Counted from the stretch's first letter, positions 26,624 to 35,725 are shown. The stretch is 64,000 nt of DNA from Bacillus_BA songklensis (GCF_042649685.1 NZ_JBHRZT010000072.1:682001-746000), one strand, 5' to 3'. The notes: generated by a model from the letters alone, not told the origin. Numbers and translations are program-made.

Positions 26624-26650
26624 AGCTGTTAAACGATTACGTTAACAGCT
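26624..26650. terminator. Terminator between convergent YkoP- and YkoQ-like genes
   Basis: Perfect 9-bp arms AGCTGTTAA and complement around an 8-base loop, eight bases from the phosphoesterase stop. Confidence 0.75.
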
Positions 26651-26658
26651 CTCCTATC

Positions 26659-27510
26659 CTATATTGCAGGTAACACTTCTTGTTCAGCTGATGAAATGGA
26701 TAATTGGTGCAAAGTGATTTCCGGCCGGCTTCCAATCCGAATATTGACTCCCGTTTGACCAAGCCCTTCACTAATATAAAAAGGTTTTCCATCCTGCATA
26801 TGAAGGCCCTTTACAATGTTCATTCTTGCCAGTTTGCCCATTTTTACAAGATGATAAGCTTTTGGATAGCAAATTTGCCCGCCATGGAAGTGACCTGCCA
26901 GCAAGTAATCAAAATGATATCCTTCCATATGAAGGACAATATTGGGATCATGGGTCAACACTAAATTCGTTCCTTGCTTAATTCCCGTATAGGAAGCCTT
27001 TAAATTACTGTGTTCCGTACTAAAGTCATCAATGCCAATAATATTTACAAGCCTATCCTGAACATAGATGGCATGGTTTTCATTTTGCATGACCTTGCAT
27101 CCGTACGCTTCAAGTGTATCCTTTAACTTTTGAAAGTTTTTTCCGCGCAATACATAGTCATGGTTGCCAAAGACAGCATACACACCATGTTGTGCATTCA
27201 ATTCAGTTAATACTTCCAAATAAGGAATAAGCTTGGGTATCGTACGTTTTCGATCGAGGAAATCTCCAGTTAGTGCGATCAAGTCGATTGATTCACCTTT
27301 TAACTTCTCGTACAGCTGACGCGGGGAAATTGAGATGTTTTCCAGATGCATATCGGAAAGGTGTAGAATATTGAGAACCGGATCATGTTCCCGCGTTTCG
27401 TTTTGATTGATGCGAACTCTATTGATTACTATATCTTTCGTGTTTGTATAAGCTTTTTTGAATAGAAAGAAAAGAATAATGAAGATACTAGAAAAAAATA
27501 AAATATTCAA
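26659..27510 (-). CDS. Membrane-anchored metallophosphoesterase (YkoQ-like)
   Basis: A 283-residue protein with an N-terminal transmembrane helix (residues 2-18) and a calcineurin-like domain: LSDMHLE, LTGDFLDR, VFGNHDYV, LTHDPNI and AGHFHGGQ, the complete set of metal-binding motifs. The helix would place the enzyme at the membrane, as in YkoQ/YaeI-type phosphatases that can act on lipid-linked phosphate. It is divergent from the glycosyltransferase at 27689. Confidence 0.87.
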   Translation of the reverse strand: MNILFFSSIFIILFFLFKKAYTNTKDIVINRVRINQNETREHDPVLNILHLSDMHLENISISPRQLYEKLKGESIDLIALTGDFLDRKRTIPKLIPYLEVLTELNAQHGVYAVFGNHDYVLRGKNFQKLKDTLEAYGCKVMQNENHAIYVQDRLVNIIGIDDFSTEHSNLKASYTGIKQGTNLVLTHDPNIVLHMEGYHFDYLLAGHFHGGQICYPKAYHLVKMGKLARMNIVKGLHMQDGKPFYISEGLGQTGVNIRIGSRPEITLHQLSISSAEQEVLPAI

Positions 27511-27688
27511 CCGTAACCCCTCCTTCTATAAAAATTATACATGAAAAATCCTTTTATTCTTCATGTAATTCATGGAACGTAATCCATGGAAATTTGCCCT
27601 AAATTTCTCGATAGAAAGGAAAAGGGAAGAATAGGTTTCTAAAGGAAATGGAAAGAAGCATAATCTTTCAAAAATGCGGAGGTGACTT

Positions 27689-28834
27689 ATGGAACAATAT
27701 CCAAAGGACAAAACCATCTTGTTTTTACCATTTTTGCAGATTCCCTCTGGTCATCATCAAGTTGCAAATGCCCTTATGGAAGCAATAAAAAAAAGGGAGC
27801 CAAATGTAAAATGCGACAAAGTCGATATTCTTTCATATAGTTACGGAAAGATGGAAGCGCTCGTTTCAACCATCTATCTTAAATGGATTCAAGCATTTCC
27901 CGATTTTTACAATTGGATCTATCAAAGCTCCGTTTACAAAAACGTCGAAAAAAACAAACGCTATCGCCTATATGAGCTTTTATTTATAACTTTTATGAAA
28001 CGATTGATAAAGGAAAAGCAACCCGACCTGATTGTCTGTACCCATGCCCTGCCTTCCTATATGCTGAATTATCTAAAGGAAAAAGGCGAATTGAAAACTC
28101 CGGTCATAAATGTATATACAGATTACTTCATTCACCGCTTTTGGGGAATCAGGCATATCGATTTTCATTTTGTTCCCTCCCATCACATGAAAGAATTTCT
28201 AAAAAATAAGGGGATAAACGATGAGCAAATTTTTATCACGGGAATCCCTATCCATAAAAATATCAAAAAACAGGAAACGCAAGTAGTCAATGCTTCTCCT
28301 TCCCCTTCATTGTCGGTATTGATCACCGGAGGGAGTCTCGGTGTTGGCGCAATGGAAGATTTAATCAAAAAAATAGAACTGGAAAAGAACATCCACTATT
28401 ACGTGTTATGCGGAAAAAACGAGAAATTGTATCAGAAGCTCCAAACATTACAGAAAACTCATATCACGCCTTTAAAATATATAAAATGCCGAAACAAAAT
28501 GAATGAACTTTACGATCAGATGGATGCGATCATCACAAAACCGGGAGGGGTTACGATAAGTGAGAGTTTGTTTAAAAGAAAACCCATTTTCGTTTATCAC
28601 GCACTGCCAGGGCAGGAAGAAATCAATTTACAACAACTAAAACAGCTTGGTGTCATCATCCATCTAAACAAGTGGAAAGATGAAAAAAACACAATCGAAG
28701 ACCAACTTTATTCGTTCTTCCAAAACAAAAATCAGGTTCAACAATATCAAAATTCCATCACAAACTATCACCACCACCTTATCGCAAAAGAGCCCTCCCA
28801 AATTATCGAGGAACTGATGGCGAATATGAAATGA
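27689..28834 (+). CDS. MGDG-synthase/UgtP-like glycosyltransferase (copy 2, YkoN-like)
   Basis: A 381-residue paralogue of the enzyme at 21763-22881, sharing FLQIPSGHHQVANALMEAI, CTHALPSYMLNYL, NVYTDYFIHRFWGI and AIITKPGGVTISESL...HALPGQEEINLQQL. The donor-site loop reads LITGGSLGVGAME. Start ATG 27689 has GGAGGTGA. A duplication with a changed acceptor or donor is likely given the divergence. It stands next to YkoP- and YkoQ-like genes. Confidence 0.85.
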   Translation: MEQYPKDKTILFLPFLQIPSGHHQVANALMEAIKKREPNVKCDKVDILSYSYGKMEALVSTIYLKWIQAFPDFYNWIYQSSVYKNVEKNKRYRLYELLFITFMKRLIKEKQPDLIVCTHALPSYMLNYLKEKGELKTPVINVYTDYFIHRFWGIRHIDFHFVPSHHMKEFLKNKGINDEQIFITGIPIHKNIKKQETQVVNASPSPSLSVLITGGSLGVGAMEDLIKKIELEKNIHYYVLCGKNEKLYQKLQTLQKTHITPLKYIKCRNKMNELYDQMDAIITKPGGVTISESLFKRKPIFVYHALPGQEEINLQQLKQLGVIIHLNKWKDEKNTIEDQLYSFFQNKNQVQQYQNSITNYHHHLIAKEPSQIIEELMANMK

Positions 28835-28890
28835 CAAAGTGATGGCGAAAGAATGCTAAGCCATGGCGATATTAATTGGCTGAATAGCAC

Positions 28891-28925
28891 AAACCTTAGT
28901 CCGAAATCGGGCTAAGGTTTTTTGG
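28891..28925 (+). terminator. Terminator of glycosyltransferase copy 2
   Basis: AAACCTTAGTCCGA pairs with TCGGGCTAAGGTTT (one G-U type change) and runs into TTTT. Confidence 0.85.
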
Positions 28926-29027
28926 TTACCTCCCTATATGGTTTCTTGGTTTGAGTAAAATCAAAAATAAGCCATGTTCGATTTGGGGTATGTAGGCAAC
29001 TGTCTAGTTCCCGGGACATCCGCGGAA

Positions 29028-29036
29028 CATAGTATA
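29028..29036 (+). promoter_or_regulatory. SigK-type -10 element
   Basis: CATAGTATA fits CATANNNTA, the -10 of mother-cell sigma K, about 40 bases before the next gene. The same string recurs before the following gene. A clear -35 AC at the right distance is not obvious. Confidence 0.55.
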
Positions 29037-29074
29037 AGATTGAATGTAATCAATCATAAGAAAGGGGGATAAAA

Positions 29075-29383
29075 ATGGATCAATTATATCCTTACCACAT
29101 GTCTTATTATCAACCGCAACATGCCAGCCAGTTTCCGCAATACCCACAGTCTGAGATATGGGCAGAGCAACTAATCCAACAACCTTTATACCCTCATTTG
29201 AAACCACAGGTATTAAATACCATTAACCCTTTTGTTAAATACGGCCTAAAGGAGGCGAAAGCTACTTCCTATAAGCATGCGTTACAAGAAGTTGCTGCGA
29301 TGGCCTATTTAATGGGTAAAGGCATGGATCCGTATACTGCCTATTTAACCGTGGAATCTTGGGAAATTAATGAAATGTTTTAA
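29075..29383 (+). CDS. Tyr/Gln/Pro-rich probable spore protein
   Basis: A 102-residue protein with a Tyr-, Gln- and Pro-rich N-terminus (LYPYHMSYYQPQHASQFPQ) typical of coat proteins and a helical C-terminal half (EVAAMAYLMGKGMDPYTAYL). AAAGGGGG ribosome-binding site. The SigK-like -10 and the neighbouring Cys-rich protein suggest mother-cell expression late in sporulation. Family not named. Confidence 0.65.
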   Translation: MDQLYPYHMSYYQPQHASQFPQYPQSEIWAEQLIQQPLYPHLKPQVLNTINPFVKYGLKEAKATSYKHALQEVAAMAYLMGKGMDPYTAYLTVESWEINEMF

Positions 29384-29418
29384 AAATGAACCCATACCAA
29401 ATGCGTTACGTGTGCGAA

Positions 29419-29427
29419 CATAGTATA
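29419..29427 (+). promoter_or_regulatory. SigK-type -10 element (second)
   Basis: CATAGTATA again, embedded in GCGAACATAGTATAAG, closely matching the site at 29028, 55 bases before the next start codon. Confidence 0.55.
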
Positions 29428-29473
29428 AGCTTGTGAAGTTGTCATTAAAAAAGAAAGGGGAATCATTAAATAA

Positions 29474-29878
29474 ATGTACCCAACTAATATGATGCCTTAT
29501 CCGATGATCGTTCATCATCCTGTAGCTGCTCATCAAAACGATTACCGCTTTCCGCAGTATCGAGTTTTACAGATGGTTCAAAACTGTGAAGCTACATGCG
29601 AATATACAAGAAATGAAATACTCAAAATGGAAGATACACGATCTAGACAAGAACAATTAAAACTACTATCTGATTGTGCCAATATCTGTACCTTGACTGC
29701 TAAATATATTGCAAGTCAAAGCAGATTCGCCAAATCGCTTGCTTCTTTATGTGCTCAAGTATGTAAGGTTTGTGGAAGCCATTGTTTAAAACATTCTGAT
29801 AAAACATCACAGGCTTGCGGCCAAATTTGCTTAAACTGCGCTCAAGAGTGTCGGGATTTTGCTGGAGCTGGACGTTAA
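29474..29878 (+). CDS. Cys-rich four-helix-bundle protein (DUF326/YhjQ-like)
   Basis: A 134-residue protein with a spaced Cys pattern (NCEATCEYT, DCANICTLTA, LCAQVCKVCGSHC, ACGQICLNCAQEC) of the DUF326/Csp copper-storage fold, in which Cys residues line a four-helix bundle. The N-terminal 35 residues are Met/Pro/His-rich (MMPYPMIVHHPVAAH) and could add metal ligands or direct coat assembly. B. subtilis YhjQ is a spore-associated relative. Copper binding is inferred. Confidence 0.8.
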   Translation: MYPTNMMPYPMIVHHPVAAHQNDYRFPQYRVLQMVQNCEATCEYTRNEILKMEDTRSRQEQLKLLSDCANICTLTAKYIASQSRFAKSLASLCAQVCKVCGSHCLKHSDKTSQACGQICLNCAQECRDFAGAGR

Positions 29879-30019
29879 TTTATATTCTTCTCTTTGATAT
29901 TGGTAAAATGAACCATAAAGCCAATAACAGCTACGCCAGATTATAAAATAAAAAATCAGTCCCGCTCTCAAGTCATTGTGGGGGCTGTCCAGGGAAGGAC
30001 AATCATCTATTTTTTCTCC

Positions 30020-30073
30020 GATGAACCGTCACTGAAATCTGTGATTTTCTTGGATTTTTCATGACGGTTCATC
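30020..30073. terminator. Hairpin upstream of the PBP gene
   Basis: Perfect 12-bp arms GATGAACCGTCA and complement with a 30-base loop. The outer flanks (TTTTTTCTCC and CTCCGAAAAAA) are a second, mirror-like extension. Probably a terminator for read-through from 29878. Confidence 0.5.
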
Positions 30074-30160
30074 TCCGAAAAAAGAATAACAACCTCCCCT
30101 CTATACATAATTTGATTTAGTTATAAAAAACTAAAAGAAAAGCTTTCTTTAGAGGTGTCT

Positions 30161-31960
30161 ATGAGAAAATTAGCGGCCTATGTGGTGTTATTATCGTTAT
30201 CCTTATCTCTTTTTACAGCTTGCTCTTTTAGCGACATCAAAGACCTTAATGAGCTGGATGCCAAAAAGCTTCTTACGGCTGAAAGCACGGTCGTTTATGA
30301 TGGACAAGGGGACGTATTGGATGAACTGTATAAAACCGTTCCGAGAAAAAACGTAACCCTTGATGAACTCCCTGACTACGCGAAAATGGCCTTTGTCGTC
30401 ACCGAAGATAAACGTTTTTATCATCATTTCGGTGTGGATATTCGCGGTATTTTTCGTGCCGTTGCAACTAACATTGTGGAACGGCGCAAAGCGGAAGGCG
30501 CCAGCACCATCACCCAGCAGCTCGTTCGGAATCTATATTTAACAAGGGAAAAAACGATTCAGCGAAAAATCGGCGAAATGGTTATGGCCGTTGCATTGGA
30601 GAGGAAGTTGACCAAGGACGAAATTTTAGAACTTTATGTGAATCAAATCTACTTTGGAAGCGGCGTTTATGGAATCGGGGCCGCCTCTAAACTTTATTTT
30701 GACAAAGAACCCGAAGACCTCACCATTTCAGAAGCAGCACTTCTTGCAGGTTTACCTAAAGCCCCAAGTAAGTACTCTCCTGCGAACAATGTAGAGCAGG
30801 CCGAAAAAAGAAGAAATGTTGTCTTAAATCTGATGTATAAAAACAACGTCATCTCACAGGAGGAATTAAGAAAAGCGAAGGATGAAGAAATACGGGTTCC
30901 TTCAGTTACCATTAAAGAACCATCCCCTTACCAATCATTTATCGATTATGTAGTCAAGGAAGCGAAAGATCAATATAACATTACCGAAGAGCAGCTGTAT
31001 CGAGGCGGCTATAAAATCCATACAGGTTTTCAAGAAGAACTGCAAGCCGCGATCAACGATGCAGCAAATGACTACCGGTTCCCAGAAGATCGATCCGATC
31101 AAAAGGTCGAAGTGGGCATTGCCGCCGTTGCTCCTGAAAGCGGACTCATACAGGCTTTATACGGGGGCCGCGATTATACACCAAAAGGTCTCAACCACGC
31201 GGTCATTCCGTATCAACCCGGATCGGCGATTAAACCATTGGCCGTCTACGCTCCTGCTTTAGAAACAAATGAATGGAGCCGTTCTTCTACGCTCATTGAT
31301 GAACCGAAAACATTCAACGATTATAAACCTGAAAATTATCACGAACATTATTTCGGGGAAGTATCGATGGAAGAAGCGGTAGCCCGTTCACTGAACATCC
31401 CTGCTGTTTCCTTATTGAACGAGATTGGCGTGGATCAAGGATTTGATTTTATCGAAGAAAGCGGCATTGATTTGAAAGAAGACGATAAAAATCTCGCCTT
31501 GGCGCTTGGCGGTACAGCAACCGGCATTTCCCCCCTTCAATTCGCACAGGCTTATACAACATTCGCAAACGGCGGTATCATGAATGAAGCAAGAGCCATA
31601 GAACGTGTAATCAAGCCCGACGGACAAACAGAATCTCATAAACGCTCAAAGCAGCTTATGACCGCTGAAAATGCACAGGAAATGACCGATATATTAAGGA
31701 GCGTTGTTGAAGAACCTTATGGAACAGGAAGAAAAGCGCGGTCATATGAAACGAAAGTCGCCGGAAAAACCGGTACAACCCAGCTTAGCGAAACAAATCG
31801 AGAGGCCAACAAGGACGCCTGGTTTGTCGGATATACCGAGAATACCGTCATGGCGATTCATGTTGGCTTTGACCGCCCTGATGATCAGCACTACTTGAAA
31901 AGCAGCGGCGGCGACGCTCCTGCAAAAATGTTTCGTCTGATTATTAACAAAGCTCAATAA
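30161..31960 (+). CDS. Class A penicillin-binding protein with a lipobox
   Basis: About 599 residues from ATG 30161. The N-terminus ends in LSLFTAC, a lipobox, instead of the usual plain membrane anchor. The glycosyltransferase domain has VVTEDKRFYHHFGVD, GASTITQQLVRNLYL and ELYVNQIYFGSGVYGIGAAS. The transpeptidase domain has the active serine in PGSAIKPL, the SLN motif in ARSLNIPAV and KTGT in GKTGTTQLS. Both activities should be intact. It is shorter than PBP1 (about 900 residues) and closer to PBP4/PbpG size. If lipidated, it would be anchored on the outer leaflet by lipid. Confidence 0.9.
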   Translation: MRKLAAYVVLLSLSLSLFTACSFSDIKDLNELDAKKLLTAESTVVYDGQGDVLDELYKTVPRKNVTLDELPDYAKMAFVVTEDKRFYHHFGVDIRGIFRAVATNIVERRKAEGASTITQQLVRNLYLTREKTIQRKIGEMVMAVALERKLTKDEILELYVNQIYFGSGVYGIGAASKLYFDKEPEDLTISEAALLAGLPKAPSKYSPANNVEQAEKRRNVVLNLMYKNNVISQEELRKAKDEEIRVPSVTIKEPSPYQSFIDYVVKEAKDQYNITEEQLYRGGYKIHTGFQEELQAAINDAANDYRFPEDRSDQKVEVGIAAVAPESGLIQALYGGRDYTPKGLNHAVIPYQPGSAIKPLAVYAPALETNEWSRSSTLIDEPKTFNDYKPENYHEHYFGEVSMEEAVARSLNIPAVSLLNEIGVDQGFDFIEESGIDLKEDDKNLALALGGTATGISPLQFAQAYTTFANGGIMNEARAIERVIKPDGQTESHKRSKQLMTAENAQEMTDILRSVVEEPYGTGRKARSYETKVAGKTGTTQLSETNREANKDAWFVGYTENTVMAIHVGFDRPDDQHYLKSSGGDAPAKMFRLIINKAQ

Positions 31961-31973
31961 TACACCTTACAAA

Positions 31974-32024
31974 AAATCGTGATGAGAAATCCTCGGATTA
32001 AACGGATTTCTCATCACGATTTTT
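31974..32024. terminator. Bidirectional terminator between PBP and FixH-like genes
   Basis: Perfect arms AAATCGTGATGAGAAATCC and complement around an 11-base loop between two convergent genes. Confidence 0.9.
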
Positions 32025-32034
32025 CATCTATGAC

Positions 32035-32475
32035 TCATGAATGTTGTTCATGGGCAGACGACTCTTGTTCTGCCGGTTTGGAAACATCTTCTGCTGTATT
32101 TTCCCCAATTTGAATCTCTGTTCTTGGCATCGTGTGCATGCCTTTCGCATTCGTATGGGCGATGATTTCGTATGTCCCCTCTTTTTTGAACGCTTTTTCA
32201 ATATGATAAATTCCTTCCCCTTGTCCCACTGCTTGAATTCTTTCTTTCTCGTTCCCGTTAATAAGCTCAAATGTTACTTCGGCATCCTCCACTACTTCAT
32301 CTCCGTATGTCACTTTTGCCTCGATTGGCATTGTTTCATTGATTTTTCCTTTTTCATCAGCGAGAATTTGGACTTCCACCACTTTGACATCCGGTTCTTT
32401 TTCGGCTTTTGGCTGGCCGCAGCCCGACATGACCGCGACCAGTCCGATTGCTCCTACAGCTATCCACTTTTTCAT
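32035..32475 (-). CDS. FixH/YtkA-like lipoprotein
   Basis: A 146-residue lipoprotein (lipobox AVMSGCG at about 15-21) with a YtkA/FixH-type beta-sandwich: VQILADEKGKINETMPIEAKVTYGDE, GEGIYHIEKAFKKEGTYEIIAHTNAKGMHTMP. Such domains occur near copper-handling and cytochrome oxidase assembly proteins. The C-terminal tail is acidic and ends in His residues. Start ATG 32475 is chosen for GAAGGAGA. It is divergent from the beta-propeller/two-component operon, so the two may be linked. Confidence 0.8.
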   Translation of the reverse strand: MKKWIAVGAIGLVAVMSGCGQPKAEKEPDVKVVEVQILADEKGKINETMPIEAKVTYGDEVVEDAEVTFELINGNEKERIQAVGQGEGIYHIEKAFKKEGTYEIIAHTNAKGMHTMPRTEIQIGENTAEDVSKPAEQESSAHEQHS

Positions 32476-32615
32476 ATGTATTTCTCCTTCCCTGTGCACT
32501 CTAACGAAACGGTAACACATAAATGTGAGAGCTTTTTGAAATTCAAGAATTTCATTTTTTTTTCACATTTTTTGACTATAATGAAGTCAGTAACTTTTTA
32601 AAGGAGGGCAAACCT

Positions 32616-33584
32616 TTGAAAAAAACGGCTTTATTCGTCCCTGCATGTCTTTTGCTTTTGACAGGCTGCTCATCTGAGCATTTATCATCGGTGTCTCCGA
32701 AAGAAGACTATGTAGTGACCGTCAATATTCAAGATCATTCCCTTTCATTTATTGAAACGGATTCCCATAAAGAAGTAACATGGGTCATGCCTTTTTCCTT
32801 TCAGCGTGCAGAGTTTTTAACAAGTGACCAATTATTATTATACGGAAAAGAACTCGATGGTGTATACATTTATGAGCTTTCAAGCGGAAAACAACTGGAT
32901 AAATGGAAAACCGGTAAAGGAATCGAAAACATGATCCGTTCCTCCGATGCTTCCAAGGTGTATGCCGCCGATCAACATCGCCGATCGCTGCGCGTATTCA
33001 CTCCAGAAGGAAAACAATTGAAAGAAGTCAAGCTGGATAGTGCTCCGTTTACGATCATCGAAAGTAACGATAAATTATATGTCAGCAGTTATGAAAAAGC
33101 AGATATGTATGTAATTGATAAGGCATCATGGAAAGTGACGGACCGTTTCCAAACCCACCCCCGGGCAGTCGGCGGGTTTATTGATGAAAAGAAGGATGAA
33201 TTATGGCTCGGAGGCCACGGTTCAGGCGAAATGATCCAAGATGACATTTATATATACTCATTAAGCAATGGTACATTAAAAGAAAAAATAGCGGCTCCGG
33301 TCATGCCCGTTGATTTCGCAAAATCCGGAAACGAACTCTATGTATTAAGCCATGGTTCCAATGACCTTTGGAAAATTGATTATAAAACGAAACGCATTAT
33401 GAAAAAAATCGAGACGGGTTCAAATCCATTCTCGATGAAACGATTTCGAAATAAACTCTATATCGCCAGCTATGACAGCAACAAAGTACAAATTATTGAT
33501 TTGTCCACTTTTCAAACGATTAAGCAAATTCCCGTCGGAACGGGACCTTTTCAACTATTGGTGAGAGAGGATGAGACACCTTGA
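32616..33584 (+). CDS. YncE-like beta-propeller lipoprotein
   Basis: A 322-residue protein with lipobox LLLTGCS and repeated propeller blades (YVVTVNIQDHSLSFIETD, KVYAADQHRRSLRVFTPEG, KLYIASYDSNKVQIIDLSTFQT, PVGTGPFQLLV). It starts at TTG with AAAGGAGGG. It is the first gene of a three-gene unit with a response regulator (overlap 4 bases) and a histidine kinase, so an extracytoplasmic sensing or accessory role for the kinase is plausible. Ligand unknown. Confidence 0.82.
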   Translation: MKKTALFVPACLLLLTGCSSEHLSSVSPKEDYVVTVNIQDHSLSFIETDSHKEVTWVMPFSFQRAEFLTSDQLLLYGKELDGVYIYELSSGKQLDKWKTGKGIENMIRSSDASKVYAADQHRRSLRVFTPEGKQLKEVKLDSAPFTIIESNDKLYVSSYEKADMYVIDKASWKVTDRFQTHPRAVGGFIDEKKDELWLGGHGSGEMIQDDIYIYSLSNGTLKEKIAAPVMPVDFAKSGNELYVLSHGSNDLWKIDYKTKRIMKKIETGSNPFSMKRFRNKLYIASYDSNKVQIIDLSTFQTIKQIPVGTGPFQLLVREDETP

Positions 33585-34255
33585 AACATATATCCATTTT
33601 AATCGTTGATGATGAAGCAGATATGCGGCAGCTCATCAAATTATATCTTGAAAAAGAAGGTTTTCATTGTATAGAAGCAGCAGACGGACAAGAGGCTTTA
33701 ACCATTTTGGACAAAACCCTTCCCCATCTTATTTTACTTGACGTGATGATGCCAAAAATGGACGGCTTTACCGTCGCAGCGAAAATCCGGGAGCAGCTGC
33801 AAGTGCCCATTATCTTTTTGACGGCTCGAGGGGATGAATGGGACCGCATTCACGGCTTAAATATCGGGGCAGACGATTATATCATTAAACCATTTAGCTT
33901 CGGTGAACTCATTGCAAGGGTCCAGGCGGTCCTTCGGCGCACACAGCCGTCACCAAAAACCTCTCCCCTTTTGCAAATCGGTCCTTTATCCATTAACAAA
34001 AAGGGACGCCAAGTATTCATAAATGAACAGCCTGTTTCCCTTACTCTAAAAGAATTCGAATTGCTTCAATTTCTTTGTGATCATAAAGGACAGGTCTTTT
34101 CACGGGAGCAGCTTTTGGAAAAAATCTGGGGGTTTGACTACGAAGGAAGCGAGCGCACCGTCGATACCCATATCAAAACATTGCGTTTAAAGCTTGGAGA
34201 TGCCGCTGATGTCATTCAAACGGTGTGGGGTATCGGCTATAAGATCGAGGTGTAG
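33581..34255 (+). CDS. OmpR/PhoB-family response regulator
   Basis: A 224-residue regulator with acidic pocket VDDEAD, phosphorylatable Asp in LILLDVMMPKMDGF, Lys in DDYIIKPF and a C-terminal winged helix (GSERTVDTHIKTLRLKLG). TTG start overlapping the stop of the lipoprotein gene, with GAGAGGATGAG upstream. Targets unknown. Confidence 0.93.
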   Translation: MKHISILIVDDEADMRQLIKLYLEKEGFHCIEAADGQEALTILDKTLPHLILLDVMMPKMDGFTVAAKIREQLQVPIIFLTARGDEWDRIHGLNIGADDYIIKPFSFGELIARVQAVLRRTQPSPKTSPLLQIGPLSINKKGRQVFINEQPVSLTLKEFELLQFLCDHKGQVFSREQLLEKIWGFDYEGSERTVDTHIKTLRLKLGDAADVIQTVWGIGYKIEV

Positions 34256-34258
34256 ACA

Positions 34259-35665
34259 TTGAAGTGGAACTCTTTTTCGTTTCAAGCAAAGTTTCGGATC
34301 ATGGTCAGTACCATCATTTGCATGACCATTTTATTTTCGTTCTTATTTATTCATTTTCTCTATCGTGATATATACGTAAAAGATATTGAAAAGTCTTTAT
34401 TGCAAGAAGGAAACAAGATTGCTTCCCATTATGAAGGAGGCGAGATTACCGACGAATTGAAACAAAACGTCGCGTGGCATAATTCGATATCCGAATCGGA
34501 AATCTTGCTTGTCGACAATCCAAGGGAATTAAGTGCGTGTTTACCGTTCGAAATGAACCACCGGGCGCTCATTTCGGAAAACGAGCGAAGAAAATTATTA
34601 GCCGGAAAACATTTGGTGAAAGTAGGTTACGAAGAGCGTTTCGAGCGCAACATTATGGGGGTTGTCATCCCCCTTTTGGATCAAGAGCGCCTTAAAGGAA
34701 TCATTTATTTATATTTGCCGCTCTCGCCCATTGAGGAAGTATTCAATAAATCGACGCCTATTTTGTTGCTGACCGGTATTCTTTTCTTTCTCTTTATGGT
34801 CGTGTTCGGAAACAAGCTCGTCCGGTCACTCGTCACTCCCATTCGGGAAATGGAAGCTTTCTCGCAGCATATTGCACAGGGTGATTTTTCAATACGTTTG
34901 CCTGTCAAGTCAAAGGACGAACTTGGTCATTTAGCTCTTGCCTTTAATCAAATGATAGAGGCTCTTGAAAACCAAGACCAGCAAAAGAAAGAATTTCTGG
35001 CGAACGTCTCACATGAATTGCGAACACCGTTAAGCTATGTGAAGGGGTACAGCGAAGTGTTAAAAGATGAAATGTATCAAAGCAAAGAAGAAGCGCTGCG
35101 CTATGTGAATCTTATTCATCGCGAATCGGATCGGATGCATCGGCTCGTAAAGGATTTACTGGATTTGGCCCAGCTCGAAGCAGATATGTATCCCATGAAA
35201 AAGGAACCGCTTGTCCTGGCACAAGTGTTGGATGATACAATCGAAAAATTCATTCCTGCTTTTAAGCAGAAACAACTCGCCTATGAAGTGAATCTTGACT
35301 GGGATGTGATTATGAACGGGGATAGCGACCGTCTTTCTCAAGTATTCTATAATTTAATCGACAATGCCGTTAAATACAATCGAGTTAACGGAAAGGTTTC
35401 TCTCTCTTTGTTTGTGAAAAATAACAAAATCCATCTTTCCGTAAAAGACACGGGAATCGGGATTTTGGCAGAGGACATCCCTCATTTAGGCGAGAGGTTC
35501 TTTCGGGCGGATAAAGCCCGTACCCGAACAAAAGGCGGTACAGGATTGGGACTTGCCATCGTCAAACAAATCGTGCAGCGCCATAACGGCAAAATAGGCA
35601 TCATGAGTACATGGAATGAAGGAACAACGGTTACACTATGCTTTCCGCTGGAATATTTCGAATGA
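34259..35665 (+). CDS. Sensor histidine kinase
   Basis: A 468-residue kinase with transmembrane helices at about 13-34 and 168-190 enclosing an extracytoplasmic sensor of about 135 residues, then HAMP, HisKA with SHELRTPLSYVKGYSE, and HATPase with NLIDNAVKYN, DTGIGI and GGTGLGLAIVKQ. TTG start three bases after the regulator. The third consecutive TTG start in this unit suggests deliberately low translation. Signal unknown, and the linked lipoproteins point to an envelope cue. Confidence 0.93.
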   Translation: MKWNSFSFQAKFRIMVSTIICMTILFSFLFIHFLYRDIYVKDIEKSLLQEGNKIASHYEGGEITDELKQNVAWHNSISESEILLVDNPRELSACLPFEMNHRALISENERRKLLAGKHLVKVGYEERFERNIMGVVIPLLDQERLKGIIYLYLPLSPIEEVFNKSTPILLLTGILFFLFMVVFGNKLVRSLVTPIREMEAFSQHIAQGDFSIRLPVKSKDELGHLALAFNQMIEALENQDQQKKEFLANVSHELRTPLSYVKGYSEVLKDEMYQSKEEALRYVNLIHRESDRMHRLVKDLLDLAQLEADMYPMKKEPLVLAQVLDDTIEKFIPAFKQKQLAYEVNLDWDVIMNGDSDRLSQVFYNLIDNAVKYNRVNGKVSLSLFVKNNKIHLSVKDTGIGILAEDIPHLGERFFRADKARTRTKGGTGLGLAIVKQIVQRHNGKIGIMSTWNEGTTVTLCFPLEYFE

Positions 35666-35681
35666 TTGGTAAAAAATACCA

Positions 35682-35725
35682 AACCGTCAGGGAATCCCAG
35701 GTCAATGGGTTCCTTGGCGGTTCAC
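35682..35725 (+). terminator. Probable terminator of the two-component unit
   Basis: ACCGTCAGGGAATCCCA pairs imperfectly with TGGGTTCCTTGGCGGT; the T run behind it is weak. Confidence 0.5.

Noticed and set aside
30020..30073. Riboswitch upstream of the PBP gene
   Set aside because: Only one long hairpin is present and no known aptamer motif was found.
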